Source: UBA8444 sp964003875 (GTDB taxonomy: Bacteria > Bacteroidota > Bacteroidia > Flavobacteriales > UBA7312). From it: a stretch of 16,007 nucleotides of DNA. Below the pieces are notes generated by a model. It ran no database searches and was not told where the DNA came from. It saw only the letters and a program-made list of their open reading frames with translations. A program made the position numbers and the translations under genes. The DNA is taken from the NCBI GenBank assembly GCA_964003875.1, contig CAXFLH010000021.1, forward strand, positions 1-16,007, written 5' to 3'. This document shows positions 7,380 through 15,713 of the stretch, piece after piece (position 1 is the stretch's first letter; each line of letters starts with the position of its first letter).

Positions 7380-8637
7380 ATCTCAGCACTTGAAGTCTGT
7401 ACGAGTCTAGGTTGAGAAAAATAAATAACAGTATCGTAAAGCCCCAAAGTGATGAGCCGCCGTAGCTAATAAATGGTAATGGAATTCCAATAACAGGTGC
7501 TAGACCTATCGTCATGGCTATATTAATAGCGATATGAAAGAAAAATACACTCACTACACCATAGCCGAATACTTTGCTAAATACGGAGCGTTGCCGCTCG
7601 GCTAAGTAAAGTAAACGAAAAAGAAATGTTAAATATAGTAATAGCAAAAATGTACTGCCAATAAATCCCCATTCCTCTCCAATTGTGCAGAAAATAAAGT
7701 CTGTGCTTTGTTCAGGAACAAAATTGAATTTTGTTTGTGTGCCATTTAAGTATCCTTTTCCTGCAAAACCTCCTGAGCCTATTGCTATCATTGATTGATT
7801 GACATTGTAGCCAGAGCCATGAGGGTCGCTTTCTTGTCCTAGCAGTACTTTTATTCTCGTTACATGATGAGGTTCTAAAACACGTTCAAATGCATAATCT
7901 ACGCTATATATAAATCCTATACACATAGCCAATAAAGAAGATATAATGATTAGCTCACGGAGTTTTCTACTTGAGATAATAAAAAAGAAAATTGCTATAA
8001 CCGATAAAATCACAATTAGCACAATTTTAGAAACAATGATAGATGTCACAAATAAAATGGTAGTAACTATGCCTATTATTAGTAAAGTAGCTGGTAGCCC
8101 AAAGCGATAAAGTACTAATATGAAAGTCGAGTAAACAAGCGCTGAGCCAGTATCATTTTGTAAAATGATAAAGATAACGGGGAGTAAGATTAAAGCTGTT
8201 GCTATGATTTTATTTTTCGTTTTTTCTAAACTCATATTTAATCTACTTAAAAACTTCGCTAACGCTAGGCAACAAGCCACCTTAGCAAATTCAGCAGGTT
8301 GTATTCGCATGAAGCTAAAATCAAACCAAGATTTGGCACCATTAACTTCTATACCGAATAATAAAACACCAATAAGACTCAGCAAAGAGAGTACATAGAT
8401 GAGATAAGCAAATCCTTCGAAAAATTTCCAATTAAAGAACAAAATGAAAATAGCAATTAGGAAGGCTACCGATATCCAAATTAATTGTCGCCCATACTTT
8501 TGGCTGAAATCCATCAGCTCATAGTTGTCATTATATAATGCCGCATAAATATTTAACCAGCCTATAATGACTAATACGGCATACATAAGTACAGTCCACC
8601 AATCAACTTTATCAAATATGTGACTTTTAAAACGCAT
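7378..8637 (-). CDS. rodA: RodA, SEDS peptidoglycan glycosyltransferase
   Basis: Polytopic inner-membrane SEDS protein that polymerises lipid II into glycan strands for lateral wall growth, paired with PBP2. The family signatures are clear: Q-P-A-E-F-A-K (113-119), G-Y-N-V-N-Q-S-M-I-A-I-G-S-G-G (276-290), P-E-Q-S-T-D-F-I-F (308-316) with the conserved acidic residue D313, and G-I-P-L-P-F-I-S-Y-G-G-S-S (384-396). At 419 residues it is about 50 longer than E. coli RodA. The extra length falls in the hydrophobic stretch of about 185-245, which appears to hold additional membrane segments. It is the last gene of the elongasome cluster; its ATG shares one base with the TAA of mrdA (TAATG), indicating coupled translation at a fixed ratio with its transpeptidase partner. 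Confidence 0.95.
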   Translation of the reverse strand: MRFKSHIFDKVDWWTVLMYAVLVIIGWLNIYAALYNDNYELMDFSQKYGRQLIWISVAFLIAIFILFFNWKFFEGFAYLIYVLSLLSLIGVLLFGIEVNGAKSWFDFSFMRIQPAEFAKVACCLALAKFLSRLNMSLEKTKNKIIATALILLPVIFIILQNDTGSALVYSTFILVLYRFGLPATLLIIGIVTTILFVTSIIVSKIVLIVILSVIAIFFFIISSRKLRELIIISSLLAMCIGFIYSVDYAFERVLEPHHVTRIKVLLGQESDPHGSGYNVNQSMIAIGSGGFAGKGYLNGTQTKFNFVPEQSTDFIFCTIGEEWGFIGSTFLLLLYLTFLFRLLYLAERQRSVFSKVFGYGVVSVFFFHIAINIAMTIGLAPVIGIPLPFISYGGSSLWGFTILLFIFLNLDSYRLQVLR

Positions 8638-10454
8638 TAATATTCAATTACTCCTTCAACAATTTTTTTCTCCAACCAATCTCTTTCAATAGTGTCGTTG
8701 AGGTACTTCTCTATCATTAGACTAGCTATAGGAACAGCCCAAGTTGAGCCCCAACCTCCATTTTCTACATAAACTGCTAAAGCAATTTTAGGATTATCTT
8801 TTGGGGCAAATCCAATAAATATAGAGTGGTCTTCTCCGTGTGGATTTTGTGCAGTTCCAGTTTTACCGCATACTGTATAATTTTCCATTTTAGCGATATT
8901 AGATGTTCCTAATTCTTCATCTTCTACAACCTCTTGCATTCCTTTTATCACTATTTCAAATAGAGAGGAGTCTACCATAGTACGAATAGGTTTTCTAAAC
9001 CTATCATCTATACTATCATTTTCAATACTTTTTACGATATGTGGCGTGTAATAATAACCTCTGTTGGCTATTGCTGCAGTCATATTTGCCATTTGTATGG
9101 GAGTCGTTAGCAAAGCATCTTGACCGATGGAAAGGGATAAATTAGTTAATGATTTCCAACGATTTTTACCATAAATTCTATCGTAAAAATTTGGAGTAGG
9201 CACAAAGCCTTTTTGACCTGTCGGCAAGTCATTATTAAGCCAATTCCCCAATCCAAAGCTCGTGACATAGTTTCGCCAAACATTATAGCCCTCGTATGTA
9301 TTGGGGTATTTTTCAATAATTGCTCTGTAGACATTACAGAAATAGGCATTACACGAATTTGAAATGGATTCAATAAGATTCAAAGGAGAACGGTGCGGGT
9401 GGCACTTCATTTTACGCTTTTCCTCACCATACACATAGCCTTCATCACAATTGAATTTGCTTCCAGAATAAATGACCTTTTCTTGAAGTCCTATCAATGC
9501 ATTTATCAATTTAAATGTTGAGCCTGGTGGATATTGTGCCAAAGAAGCTCTATTAAAAAGAGGCTTATTTATGGTGTCTTCATTTAAAATTAAATAGTTT
9601 TCTGACCGTTTTCTTCCAACTAAGATATTAGGGTCGTAATTGGGTGACGATACGAGACATAGGATTTCTCCTGTTGAGGGTTCTAAAGCAACAATACTAC
9701 CTCTTTTATTTTTCATTAAAGACTCGCCGTAGTTTTGCAAGAAAATATCTATCGAAGACTGAAGGTCTTTCCCTGGTTTAGATTTGATGTCAAACTTACC
9801 ATCATTAAAACTTCCTTTGATATTGTTATGTACGTCTTTTAGAAGTAGTTTGACACCTTTTTGTCCTCTAAGTTTATCTTCATAAGCTTTCTCTATGCCA
9901 CTAACGCCTATATAGTCCCCCTCTTTGTAGTAGGGATTACTTTTGACTATTCTTTGGTTGACTTCTCCCACATAGCCTAGCAAATGACTAGCTGTTGAGT
10001 AAGGGTATTTTCTTAAGGTTCTTGTTTGTACAAAAAAGCCAGGCATCAAGAACATATTCTCTTGTAACTTGGTATAGGTTTCGACAGATATTTGCTTCAT
10101 TAATACACTAGCTTTATACATAGAATAATTTCTAGCCTTTTCTATTCGTTTAATTAGATTGAGGGAATCAATTTCTAACAAGGAGCAAATGAGAGCTGTG
10201 TCAAGAAATGTGGCTTGTTTTGGGGTAATCATAAGGTCATAAGCCGCTTCATTATATACGATAAGCTCTTTATTCCTGTCATAAATAAGTCCTCTTCTTG
10301 GGTAGTCTGTTTGTTTTCTGATTACGTTGTTTTCTGATGATGTTTTAAAGCTATCATCTATTACTTGAATTGAAAATAAACGAATAATGAAAATGAGTAT
10401 GACTAGTCCAAAAAAACCACCAATGATATACGTTCTATTTTCGTACTTTTTCAC
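8637..10454 (-). CDS. mrdA: Penicillin-binding protein 2, elongasome transpeptidase
   Basis: Class B PBP that cross-links peptidoglycan during elongation, working with RodA. The 605 residues comprise an N-terminal membrane anchor (about 10-30), a dimerisation/pedestal region with R-R-G-L-I-Y-D-R (53-60), and a transpeptidase domain. The three catalytic motifs are intact: S-T-F-K (312-315, nucleophile S312), S-C-N (367-369) and K-T-G (531-533). Between the first two lies a Cys/His cluster (C336, C351, H352, H354, C368) discussed in the findings. The start is GTG, complement of 10452-10454, overlapping the mreD stop as GTGA; it gives the short basic N-terminus (K-K-Y-E-N-R) expected before the anchor. 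The downstream TAA shares a base with the rodA start. Confidence 0.95.
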   Translation of the reverse strand: MKKYENRTYIIGGFFGLVILIFIIRLFSIQVIDDSFKTSSENNVIRKQTDYPRRGLIYDRNKELIVYNEAAYDLMITPKQATFLDTALICSLLEIDSLNLIKRIEKARNYSMYKASVLMKQISVETYTKLQENMFLMPGFFVQTRTLRKYPYSTASHLLGYVGEVNQRIVKSNPYYKEGDYIGVSGIEKAYEDKLRGQKGVKLLLKDVHNNIKGSFNDGKFDIKSKPGKDLQSSIDIFLQNYGESLMKNKRGSIVALEPSTGEILCLVSSPNYDPNILVGRKRSENYLILNEDTINKPLFNRASLAQYPPGSTFKLINALIGLQEKVIYSGSKFNCDEGYVYGEEKRKMKCHPHRSPLNLIESISNSCNAYFCNVYRAIIEKYPNTYEGYNVWRNYVTSFGLGNWLNNDLPTGQKGFVPTPNFYDRIYGKNRWKSLTNLSLSIGQDALLTTPIQMANMTAAIANRGYYYTPHIVKSIENDSIDDRFRKPIRTMVDSSLFEIVIKGMQEVVEDEELGTSNIAKMENYTVCGKTGTAQNPHGEDHSIFIGFAPKDNPKIALAVYVENGGWGSTWAVPIASLMIEKYLNDTIERDWLEKKIVEGVIEY

Positions 10455-10972
10455 TTCAATGTATTTCTAGAATTTAAAAATTGGAAGATGATTAGTAAGA
10501 TAGAAGTGATCAAAGCACTTGCTATTGTACGTAGTAGAATATTGCCAATATCGAATCTAAAAGCTTCAATAGTAAACAATACTAAATGATGTATAAATAC
10601 CAATAGGGTAGTATATATTACACAAATCTGAACACCAAATTCTTTCATTGAAAATTCAATCATAGTTTGAGATTTGTTTTTCAGTTGAGGGACTAGTCTA
10701 TAAAGTATAGGGGTGCGCACATAAGCAATTAATACACATGTGAAAGCATGCATTCCCATAGAGTTTTGAAAAGCGTCAATAATAAGCCCTGTTCCTAAAG
10801 CTATGAATAGGGTTAAATTTTTATTTGACTTATTGAAGGGTAATAATATGATAAAAAGAAGATAAACATAGGGATTGATATATCCCATAAAAAGGATGTT
10901 GTTAAAGATGAATACCTGTAAGAAAATAAAAAGTATAAATCGAACGCTATGTCTTATCGTTACATTATTCAT
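10451..10972 (-). CDS. mreD: MreD, rod-shape-determining membrane protein
   Basis: Small integral membrane component of the elongasome that links MreC to the synthetic enzymes. The 173 residues are almost wholly hydrophobic, with about five or six membrane segments (roughly 10-30, 33-45, 54-70, 74-92, 112-134, 142-166). They include the family-like stretches N-P-Y-V-Y-L-L-F-I-I-L-L-P-F (33-46) and G-L-I-I-D-A-F-Q-N-S-M-G-M-H-A-F (62-77). MreD is poorly conserved in sequence, so the call rests on this signature, topology and position. The start overlaps the mreC stop by 8 bases, and the TGA stop overlaps the GTG of mrdA. Confidence 0.9.
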   Translation of the reverse strand: MNNVTIRHSVRFILFIFLQVFIFNNILFMGYINPYVYLLFIILLPFNKSNKNLTLFIALGTGLIIDAFQNSMGMHAFTCVLIAYVRTPILYRLVPQLKNKSQTMIEFSMKEFGVQICVIYTTLLVFIHHLVLFTIEAFRFDIGNILLRTIASALITSILLIIFQFLNSRNTLK

Positions 10973-11765
10973 CTAGGGATTTTTCTAAATTAATCTTTTC
11001 ATTTTTATTTAAAGACTCACACACATTGACATACCTCAATTGTTTCAAATCTTCAATGAAAGTCATTTTTATTTTATGGAATTTATCGTCATTCTCTGTG
11101 TCAATTTCGCTTATTAGACCAAGATCTATTTTTGAAGGAAAAATATGAGAAAAACCACTTGTTATTATAGTATCACCAATACTTAACTTTACATGTGATG
11201 GGATATCGTATATACGAGCTTTTTTATAGCTTTTGCCATCCCATTGTAAAGAACCAAAATGGTTGTTTTTTTTGATTGCTACACTTAGTTTGCTTTGGCT
11301 ATGTAAAATTGATAGTACCGTACTGTAACGTTTTGAGGTTTCTTTAACAATACCTATAACACCTCTTTCAGAGATAACACCCATGCCTTTTTTTATACCA
11401 TCGATTTCACCTTTGTCAAGGGTTAAATAATTATTGGCCTTTGCTACAGAGTTATTTATGATAGTTGCTGAAATGTATTGATAAGGGTCTGTACTACTTA
11501 TAGTATCTGTGTTTTGATAGCTAATAAGACTTTTGAATTTCGCATTCTCCAATAGGAGCAAATCGTTGGTCTTCTTTAGTGAAAAGTATTCCCTAATATT
11601 GCTAATTACAGCAAAACTTTTTGCTGTTACGCCATTAGTTGAATTTAAAAATGCGGCCTTGTGAAATTGACTGTTTTGAACGATAAGAAATAAGGCAAAA
11701 CTTTCTAAAAGAATGAATAAGAGTAAATGATTGTGTTTATTTATTAACTCTAATAGGTTGCGCAT
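10965..11765 (-). CDS. mreC: MreC, periplasmic rod-shape protein
   Basis: Bitopic inner-membrane protein whose periplasmic part forms filaments and activates PBP2/RodA. The 266 residues show a single N-terminal membrane helix (about 12-30), a short coiled-coil-like stretch (about 57-82), and then the double beta-barrel domain. Conserved pieces are N-Y-L-T-L-D-K-G-E-I-D-G-I-K-K-G-M-G-V-I (112-131), G-V-I-G-I-V-K-E (135-142) and I-T-S-G-F-S-H-I-F-P (201-210). Fifteen bases separate it from mreB upstream, and it overlaps mreD downstream. The coiled coil is short compared with many MreC proteins. Confidence 0.93.
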   Translation of the reverse strand: MRNLLELINKHNHLLLFILLESFALFLIVQNSQFHKAAFLNSTNGVTAKSFAVISNIREYFSLKKTNDLLLLENAKFKSLISYQNTDTISSTDPYQYISATIINNSVAKANNYLTLDKGEIDGIKKGMGVISERGVIGIVKETSKRYSTVLSILHSQSKLSVAIKKNNHFGSLQWDGKSYKKARIYDIPSHVKLSIGDTIITSGFSHIFPSKIDLGLISEIDTENDDKFHKIKMTFIEDLKQLRYVNVCESLNKNEKINLEKSLDE

Positions 11766-11780
11766 TTTCTATCCAATAAT

Positions 11781-12803
11781 TTATCGAATTAAAAATGGGA
11801 AGTTTTCAGTATTCTTCAATGCAATTCCTGTACCTCTAGCTACTGCTCTAAGCGGGTCTTCAGCGACATAAACTGGCAGTTTAGTTTTTAAAGATATACG
11901 TTTGTCAAGTCCTCTAAGCATAGAACCCCCACCAGTAAGGTAAATACCAGTATTGTAAATGTCGGCAGAAAGCTCAGGAGGTGTTTGACCTAAGGCAGCA
12001 AGTACAGCTTGTTCTATCTGCGAAATCGTTTGGTCTAAAGCTCTGGCAATTTCTTTGTAAGTGACGATAATTTCTTTTGGAATACCACTCATCAAATCTC
12101 TACCATGAACAGCAAAATTTACTGGTGGTTCTTCTAATTCTTGAAGTGCAGCACCAACATTTATTTTTATTTTTTCTGCCATACGTTCACCAATATCTAT
12201 ATTGTGATGATTTCTCATATAAATACGTATATCCGTAGTGAAATTATCACCTGCTACACGAATAGATCTATCGGTAACAATACCCCCTAATGAAATGACA
12301 GCAATTTCTGAAGTACCACCGCCTATATCAATAATCATATTACCTTTGGGTTCGAGAACATCAACGCCGATACCAATAGCTGCTGCCATAGGTTCATGAA
12401 TAAGGAACACTTCTTTTGCTCCAGCATGTTCAGCTGAATCTTTTACCGCTCTCTTTTCTACTTCTGTAATACCTGAAGGAATACAGACTACCATTTTTAA
12501 TGATGGTGAGAATATACTTTTTCTTCGAGGTATCATTTTAATCATACCTCTTATCATTTGCTCTGCAGCAGAGAAGTCAGCAATAACACCATCTTTCAGT
12601 GGCCTAATGGTTTCTATAGTTCTGTGGGTTTTACCATGCATTTGCTGGGCTTTTTTGCCTATAGCAACAACTTTGTTTTGGATAATATCTTTAGCTACAA
12701 TTGAGGGCTCATCAACAACTACTTTGTCGTTGTGAATGATAAGAGTGTTTGCTGTACCTAAATCAATAGCAATCTCTTGCGTCATAAAATCGAAAAAACC
12801 CAT
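11781..12803 (-). CDS. mreB: MreB, actin-like cytoskeletal protein
   Basis: Bacterial actin that polymerises on the inner face of the membrane and guides the elongation complex. The 340 residues carry the full nucleotide-binding set: phosphate-1 I-D-L-G-T-A-N-T (13-20), H-E-P-M-A-A-A-I-G (136-144), phosphate-2 D-I-G-G-G-T-S-E-I-A-V (159-169), and adenosine motif T-G-G-G-S-M-L-R-G (290-298), then A-E-D-P-L-R-A-V-A-R-G-T-G (314-326). The N-terminal M-G-F-F-D-F is a likely hydrophobic membrane-binding tip. It lies 12 bases after purH and begins the elongasome gene block, so it indicates a rod-forming cell. Confidence 0.97.
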   Translation of the reverse strand: MGFFDFMTQEIAIDLGTANTLIIHNDKVVVDEPSIVAKDIIQNKVVAIGKKAQQMHGKTHRTIETIRPLKDGVIADFSAAEQMIRGMIKMIPRRKSIFSPSLKMVVCIPSGITEVEKRAVKDSAEHAGAKEVFLIHEPMAAAIGIGVDVLEPKGNMIIDIGGGTSEIAVISLGGIVTDRSIRVAGDNFTTDIRIYMRNHHNIDIGERMAEKIKINVGAALQELEEPPVNFAVHGRDLMSGIPKEIIVTYKEIARALDQTISQIEQAVLAALGQTPPELSADIYNTGIYLTGGGSMLRGLDKRISLKTKLPVYVAEDPLRAVARGTGIALKNTENFPFLIR

Positions 12804-12815
12804 ATTCTTTTCTTT

Positions 12816-14333
12816 TTAGTGTTTAAAATGTCTTGTTCCAGTCATTACCATGACCATTTTGTTTTCGTCGCAGTAGTCAATGGATAAATTGTCTTTAATA
12901 GATCCACCAGGTTGAACTACTGCTTTAATACCTGATTTATGTGCAATTTCTACACAATCTGCAAAAGGAAAGAATGCGTCTGAAGCCATCACACAGCCCT
13001 CTAAATCAAAACCAAAATGCTTGGCTTTTTCAATTGCTTGATTTAAGGCGTCAACTCTAGAGGTCTGACCTACACCACTTGCCAATAGCTGCTTGTCTTT
13101 TACAAGAACGATAGCATTTGACTTGGTGTTTTTACAAACTTTACTAGCAAACTCTAGGTCTGTCAAATGTTGTGCTGTTGGCTGTTCTTTTGTTACTGTC
13201 TTCATGCCCTCAGCTCGGTCGATGGCTACATCTTTATCTTGTTCTAAAACACCATTTAAAATAGTTCGAAACTGTCTATTTGGTAGCTTAGATTCCTTCT
13301 GCACTAATATAATGCGATTTTTCTTGGATTTCAAGATTTCTACAGCTTCTTTTTGATACGATGGAGCAATAATAATTTCGCAGAATAAAGTGTTGATTTC
13401 TTGGGCTGTTTGCTCATCAAGTTCTACATTACAAACTAGTATGCCGCCAAAGGCTGAAATAGGGTCTCCAGCTAGAGCAGCCTTGTAGGCATCTTTTAAG
13501 TTATCTCTTGAGGCAATGCCACAAGCATTATTGTGTTTTAAGATGGCAAATGTGGTGTCTTCAAATTCAGAGATGAGATGTATTGCGGCATCTACATCGA
13601 GTAAATTATTATAAGAAAGTGCTTTACCATTGAGTTGTTCGAAAAAGCCTTCAAGGTCACCATAAAATGTACCTTTTTGATGTGGGTTTTCTCCATACCT
13701 CAAGCTATTAGCATTAGGCATACTGAATTTGAATGCTGTATTGCCATCATCGAAATATGAAAATATAGCAGAATCATAGTGCGATGAAATATTAAAAGCT
13801 TTTGATGCAAAGCGTCTTCTGTCTTCAATTTCAGTACCATCTTTTTCTTTTAGAATGTCATGAAATTCTACATAATCAGCTCTCGAAGAAATGACCATTA
13901 CATCTTTGAAGTTTTTGGCTGCTGCTCGAATTAATGAGATGCCACCGATGTCAATTTTTTCTATGATAGATTGTTCGTCAGCACCAGAAGCAACAGTTTC
14001 TTCAAAAGGGTAGAGGTCAACAATAACAATATCAAACTCTGGAATGTCATATTCTACTAGTTGATTATTATCAGATTCTAACTCACGGCGACTTAAAATA
14101 CCACCAAAAACTTTAGGGTGAAGTGTTTTTACTCTACCTCCTAATATAGAGGGGTATGAAGTGAGATCTTCAACTCTTTGGACATCTACTCCAAGTTCTT
14201 CAATAAATGTTTGAGTACCTCCTGTAGAGTAAATATTTACTCCTAATCGGTTGAGTTGTTCAACTATAGGGGCTAATCCATCTTTGTAAAAAACAGATAT
14301 TAATGCATTTTTGGGCTGAATGTGTTTGTTCAT
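12816..14333 (-). CDS. purH: Bifunctional AICAR transformylase / IMP cyclohydrolase
   Basis: Cytoplasmic enzyme for the last two steps of purine synthesis: formyl transfer from 10-formyl-THF to AICAR, then ring closure to IMP. The 505 residues split into an N-terminal MGS-like cyclohydrolase domain (about 1-190), with Y-S-T-G-G-T (35-40) and K-T-L-H-P-K-V-F-G-G (69-78), and a C-terminal transformylase domain (about 200-505). The latter has L-R-Y-G-E-N-P-H-Q (211-219), the catalytic K-H pair in L-K-H-N-N-A-C-G (K266, H267), D-A-F-F-P-F-A-D (452-459) and M-T-G-T-R-H-F (497-503). No key residue is missing. It is the first gene of the leftward cluster and reads into mreB with a 12-base gap. Confidence 0.97.
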   Translation of the reverse strand: MNKHIQPKNALISVFYKDGLAPIVEQLNRLGVNIYSTGGTQTFIEELGVDVQRVEDLTSYPSILGGRVKTLHPKVFGGILSRRELESDNNQLVEYDIPEFDIVIVDLYPFEETVASGADEQSIIEKIDIGGISLIRAAAKNFKDVMVISSRADYVEFHDILKEKDGTEIEDRRRFASKAFNISSHYDSAIFSYFDDGNTAFKFSMPNANSLRYGENPHQKGTFYGDLEGFFEQLNGKALSYNNLLDVDAAIHLISEFEDTTFAILKHNNACGIASRDNLKDAYKAALAGDPISAFGGILVCNVELDEQTAQEINTLFCEIIIAPSYQKEAVEILKSKKNRIILVQKESKLPNRQFRTILNGVLEQDKDVAIDRAEGMKTVTKEQPTAQHLTDLEFASKVCKNTKSNAIVLVKDKQLLASGVGQTSRVDALNQAIEKAKHFGFDLEGCVMASDAFFPFADCVEIAHKSGIKAVVQPGGSIKDNLSIDYCDENKMVMVMTGTRHFKH

Positions 14334-14353
14334 TTATCTATGGTCTTATCTTG

Positions 14354-14384
14354 CAATATTACCTAAATAACATCTTTCAATCAA
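14354..14384 (-). promoter_or_regulatory. Possible promoter of the purH-mreBCD-mrdA-rodA cluster
   Basis: Read on the minus strand, TTG (14384-14382) is followed after 20 bases by TAATATTG (14361-14354), one base off TAnnTTTG. This would start transcription about 14 bases upstream of the purH ATG. It is the best match in the 133-base divergent region, but it is imperfect at both elements. Confidence 0.35.
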
Positions 14385-14441
14385 CCACTATTAAAAGCTT
14401 TTGCCTGTTTGTTAATAACTTTCAATTCCTTCAAAAAATCT

Positions 14442-14449
14442 TATCTTTA
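14442..14449 (+). promoter_or_regulatory. Possible -7 element for the ABC permease
   Basis: TATCTTTA differs from TAnnTTTG only in the last base and ends 17 bases before the ATG at 14467. The nearest TTTG upstream (14408-14411) is 30 bases away, too far for a normal spacer. This is a weak candidate. The remainder of the divergent gap is AT-rich with no other structure seen. Confidence 0.25.
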
Positions 14450-14466
14450 TCGAACCAATTTTCATT

Positions 14467-15708
14467 ATGATTTTACTGCGTATTTTTATAGAAAGTTTTC
14501 GTTTTGCCTGGCATGCCATCGTTAGTAATAAATTGAGAACTTTTTTGTCTTTACTAGGTGTAACCATCGGTATTTTAGCAGTTATTACAGTATTTACAAT
14601 TGTTGATTCTTTGGAGAAAAACGTCCGTGATAGTATCAACAAATTAGGAAGTGACGTCATTTATATTCAAAAATGGCCTTGGGGTGCTAGCGATGGTGGT
14701 GAGTACAAGTGGTGGGATTTTATGAGTAGGCCAGAGGTTGAAATTGGAGAAATGAAAAAGTTAGCTGCTAAGTCTAAAAAAGCAGAGGCTATTGCTTTTA
14801 TGATTAGTGCAAATAGAACACTCAAATACCTCAATAATAGCGTCGAAGGTGTAGGTGTTATGGCAGTTTCATACGATTGGAAATCGATTCGAAGTTTTGA
14901 CTTGGCTTATGGCAGATATTTTACTGAGCAAGAAATTGATGGTGCTAAAAACTATGTCATATTGGGACATACTATAGCACTTTCCTTATTGAATAATTTA
15001 GATAATGTTGGAGAGGTCATTAAGATTAAGGGTGAAAAAGCTACTGTTATTGGTGTTTTTTCTAAGGAAGGAGAAGATATTACTGGCAACTCTTTAGATG
15101 ATGCTGTTGTTGTGCCTGTTACTTTTGGATATAAACTAATGAACAAGCGATGGAGTAATCCCACTATTATCGCAAAAGCAAAAACCGATGTTTCTAATGA
15201 GGAGTTAAGGTATGAGCTCACAGGCGTTATGCGTTCGCTTAGGAGATTAAAGCCCAAAATGTCGGATAACTTTGCTATGAATGAAATAAGTTTGATAAGT
15301 AGTCAGCTGGATAGTTTGTTTTCAGTAATTGGCTTAGCTGGTTGGATTATTGGAGGGTTTTCTATTCTTGTAGGTGGCTTTGGAATTGCAAATATTATGT
15401 TTGTTTCTGTCAAAGAAAGAACTAAACAAATAGGGATACAAAAATCTTTAGGGGCAAAGAACAGTTTTATCTTGTATCAGTTTTTGTTTGAATCTATCTT
15501 TTTGTGTTTAATTGGAGGCATTCTAGGTTTGACTTTAGTCTTTTTACTGACTCAATTTGTGTCTAATTTCTTTGATTTCTCTATTGATTTAACCCTTGAA
15601 AATATTGCTTTAGGTTTGAGTGTATCTGCAATAATTGGTATAATTTCTGGTATTGTTCCAGCATTATCGGCATCAAAACTTGACCCTGTTGAGGCCATAA
15701 GAAGGTAG
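14467..15708 (+). CDS. MacB/FtsX-family ABC transporter permease
   Basis: Inner-membrane permease of the MacB/LolC type. The 413 residues show the four-helix FtsX layout: TM1 at about 26-47, a large periplasmic MacB-like core domain (about 50-285), then TM2-TM4 at about 286-310, 341-366 and 382-402. The helix-bearing region has F-G-I-A-N-I-M-F-V-S-V-K-E-R-T-K-Q-I-G-I-Q-K-S-L-G-A (305-330), the segment that contacts the ATPase, and the end D-P-V-E-A-I-R-R is typical of the family. Such proteins use mechanotransmission to export peptides, lipoproteins or small molecules; the substrate cannot be told here. No ATPase or HlyD-type adaptor gene adjoins it: purH is divergent upstream, and the gene after it points the other way. 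Confidence 0.9.
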   Translation: MILLRIFIESFRFAWHAIVSNKLRTFLSLLGVTIGILAVITVFTIVDSLEKNVRDSINKLGSDVIYIQKWPWGASDGGEYKWWDFMSRPEVEIGEMKKLAAKSKKAEAIAFMISANRTLKYLNNSVEGVGVMAVSYDWKSIRSFDLAYGRYFTEQEIDGAKNYVILGHTIALSLLNNLDNVGEVIKIKGEKATVIGVFSKEGEDITGNSLDDAVVVPVTFGYKLMNKRWSNPTIIAKAKTDVSNEELRYELTGVMRSLRRLKPKMSDNFAMNEISLISSQLDSLFSVIGLAGWIIGGFSILVGGFGIANIMFVSVKERTKQIGIQKSLGAKNSFILYQFLFESIFLCLIGGILGLTLVFLLTQFVSNFFDFSIDLTLENIALGLSVSAIIGIISGIVPALSASKLDPVEAIRR

Positions 15709-15713
15709 TCCAA

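Noticed and set aside
8165..9373. Short open frames inside rodA (8165-8398 +) and mrdA (9146-9373 -, other frame)
   Set aside because: They are contained within genes whose motifs are intact, and their translations show no recognisable feature.
13093..15257. Antisense or overlapping open frames within purH (13093-13356 +) and the ABC permease (14412-14660 - and 14952-15257 -)
   Set aside because: Each overlaps a clearly coding frame and resembles nothing known; the 14412-14660 frame also crosses the divergent promoter region.
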